This document shows, one piece after another, positions 62,687-64,000 of a stretch of DNA of 64,000 nt. This stretch comes from JANPCX01 sp050916095. GTDB taxonomy: Bacteria > Pseudomonadota > Gammaproteobacteria > Burkholderiales > Burkholderiaceae_C. The DNA is taken from assembly GCA_050916095.1 (NCBI GenBank), contig CP050901.1, positions 62,001 to 126,000 on the forward strand, written 5' to 3'. The translations under genes were made by a program, and so were the position numbers. The stretch's first letter is position 1, and each line of letters opens with the position of its first letter. Below the pieces are notes generated by a model, which saw only the letters and a program-made list of their open reading frames with translations, had not been told where the DNA came from and searched no databases.

Positions 62687-62849
62687 TGTCGCGTCAACGC
62701 ACAAATGTCGGTTGATCGCGCAGACATCAAGCCCGAGGGCTAGGCGCGACGAGGAGCCATAGCCTGGGCTATGGCGACGAGAAGCAACAACGCCATCGGC
62801 GTTTGAGGGCCAGCGAGCAAGCGGCATTTGTGCGTTGACGCGACACTAG
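62683..62849. repeat. Miniature inverted-repeat element, family D, bounded by CTAG
   Basis: The 167-bp element has perfect terminal arms TAGTGTCGCGTCAACGCACA (continuing AATG) and the inverse. A central hairpin CCATAGCC-TGG-GCTATGG is inside. CTAG stands at both ends. It begins in the stop codon of the binding-protein gene. Confidence 0.85.
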
Positions 62850-62865
62850 GGCATTTCTATTGATG

Positions 62866-62968
62866 AATTCATAAGACATGACAAATCCAAATCCGTTTGC
62901 ACTGAGCTTGTCGACGGGTCAGGCCGAACGGTATGTGATGCCGTGATTTATGTCAGTGTCAATAGTGT
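62866..62968. repeat. Dispersed palindromic repeat with TATTGA ends
   Basis: CTATTGA at the left and TCAATAG at the right; inside CCGTTTGCACTGAGCTTGTC and GTCAGGCCGAACGG. Lies before the LysR gene; no other feature in the gap. Confidence 0.65.
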
Positions 62969-63003
62969 GACCGAGCTCTAACCGACCTTTGAGCACCGAC
63001 ACC

Positions 63004-63885
63004 ATGGAAATCTACCAACTGCGCACTTTTCTTGCGGTCGCCCGCCTGGGCCACCTCACGCGCGCGGCGGAGCAGTTGCACCTCACGCAGCCTGCGGTCT
63101 CTAAACAAGTCAAAGCGCTGGAGCAAGAGCTTGGCGTGTTGCTGTTTGAGCGCCAACCCACCGGCATGGTGCTGACCAGCGAAGGACGTGCTTTGTTTCC
63201 ACTGGCCGAGCGCACCTTGTTCGACGCCATGGAGCTGCTCAACCATGCCCGTGTGCTGCGCGGCGAGGTGGCCGGCGATGTGGTAATTGGCACCGTCATT
63301 GACCCCGACACGATTCGACTGGGCTCATTCCTCGGTGCGCTGCTGGCTTATTTCCCTAAAGTGCAGGTGCGTTTGCAGCACGGGATTTCGGGCTGGGTGC
63401 TGGAGCGTGTGCGTTCTGGCGATATTGACGGCGGCTTTTATATCGGCCCGGTGCTGGACCCTGAGGTCACCAGCCTGCCCATGCGCACCTTGCAGTACGT
63501 GGTCATTGCGCCGCCCGAATGGAGCGAAAAAATGGCCCATGCGGACTGGGCTGCCGTGGCCGCTATGCCCTGGATCGGCACGCCCGCAAACAGCTCACAA
63601 CACCGCTTGGTGCGCACGATGTTTGCCGAACACGGCTTGAGTGTCACGCCGGTGATTGAAGCCGACCAGGAAGCCTCGATGGTGAGTTTGGTACGCAACG
63701 GGGTGGGCCTGGCCACCATGCGCGATGACCTCGCCCGCGAAGCACAGCAACGCGGCGAGGTGTGCATTTGGCCTGGCACGGTGCAAGACTGCCCGCTGTC
63801 CTTCATCTACAAGACCACACGCCGCGATGATGTGCTGGTGGCAGCGTGTCGAAAGGCATTGGCCGAGGTGTGGCCAGAGGACTGA
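63004..63885 (+). CDS. LysR family transcriptional regulator
   Basis: A 293-residue regulator. The N-terminal HTH is YQLRTFLAVARLGHLTRAAE, QLHLTQPAVSKQVKALEQEL; the LysR substrate domain runs from about residue 88 (GDVVIGTVIDPDTIRLGSFL). ATG 63004 gives the usual MEIYQLRTFL start; a TTG at 62989 is less likely. Effector and targets unknown; it is separated from the binding-protein gene by two repeat elements. Confidence 0.93.
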   Translation: MEIYQLRTFLAVARLGHLTRAAEQLHLTQPAVSKQVKALEQELGVLLFERQPTGMVLTSEGRALFPLAERTLFDAMELLNHARVLRGEVAGDVVIGTVIDPDTIRLGSFLGALLAYFPKVQVRLQHGISGWVLERVRSGDIDGGFYIGPVLDPEVTSLPMRTLQYVVIAPPEWSEKMAHADWAAVAAMPWIGTPANSSQHRLVRTMFAEHGLSVTPVIEADQEASMVSLVRNGVGLATMRDDLAREAQQRGEVCIWPGTVQDCPLSFIYKTTRRDDVLVAACRKALAEVWPED

Positions 63886-63960
63886 ATACTCGGCTTGCCG
63901 GCCTCTGGCCTGCGGTGTTCTGAGGCGGATGCCGCAGACCCCGCAGGCCATCTGACCCGA

Positions 63961-64000
63961 TCAGAAATTGCGTTTGATCACATTGGTCTTGGCGGTCACC
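63961..64000 (-). CDS. Possible 3' end of a gene running off the window
   Basis: On the minus strand the last 40 bases read as an open frame ending VTAKTNVIKRNF and TGA (63963-63961). Too short to assign a family; the convergent position after the LysR gene makes a real C-terminus plausible. Confidence 0.35.
   Translation of the reverse strand, partial: VTAKTNVIKRNF

Overview
The window looks like a chromosomal segment of a high-GC betaproteobacterium, most likely Burkholderiales and close to Comamonadaceae. This rests on protein style and gene order: rsmI facing yraN-diaA-dolP, tldD next to a DAHP synthase gene, metX-metW, and PEP-CTERM-tagged exported proteins. No rRNA or tRNA gene and no CRISPR array was seen.

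Bases 1-28,200 are mostly core genes: SpoVR (partial), an FAD-linked hydroxyacid dehydrogenase, a cobalamin adenosyltransferase, a DAHP synthase behind an aromatic-rich leader peptide and terminator, tldD, the rsmI/yraN/diaA/dolP cluster, a PEP-CTERM protein with a sigma-54-type promoter, a MocR-type regulator, a LysE exporter, an FMN glutamate synthase-like enzyme, a chemoreceptor, metX-metW behind a SAM-II-type riboswitch and terminator, an ion channel, two lipoproteins, and a PhoX-type phosphatase with a near-consensus Pho box.

Bases 29,000-41,700 are accessory. Three apparently identical 1630-bp insertion sequences (one plus, two minus) break a lipoprotein gene and bracket a glyoxylate/hydroxypyruvate reductase-like gene. 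Around them lie several families of miniature inverted-repeat elements and many copies of a dispersed palindromic repeat (core CCGTTCGCCCTGAGC..GTCGAAGG). Insertions nest inside one another, so part of their order can be read.

Bases 41,669-44,500 hold a metallophore RiPP operon of the bufferin type: DoxX protein, six-cysteine BufA2-like precursor, and a fused DUF692 (MNIO)-DUF2063 protein that joins the usual BufB and BufC. Two copies of one promoter-like motif (TGTAAG-N16-CNTAC) lie before doxX and before the precursor. This is the most interesting locus here. It is followed by a TIGR01777/DUF4166 pair and a histidine kinase/sigma-54 regulator pair.

Bases 50,000-64,000 carry prfC, a PEP-CTERM trypsin-like protease with a group II intron directly after its terminator, and a likely glycerate-use group: TRAP transporter (dctPQM), glycerate 2-kinase and pyruvate kinase, then an ABC-type binding protein and a LysR regulator.
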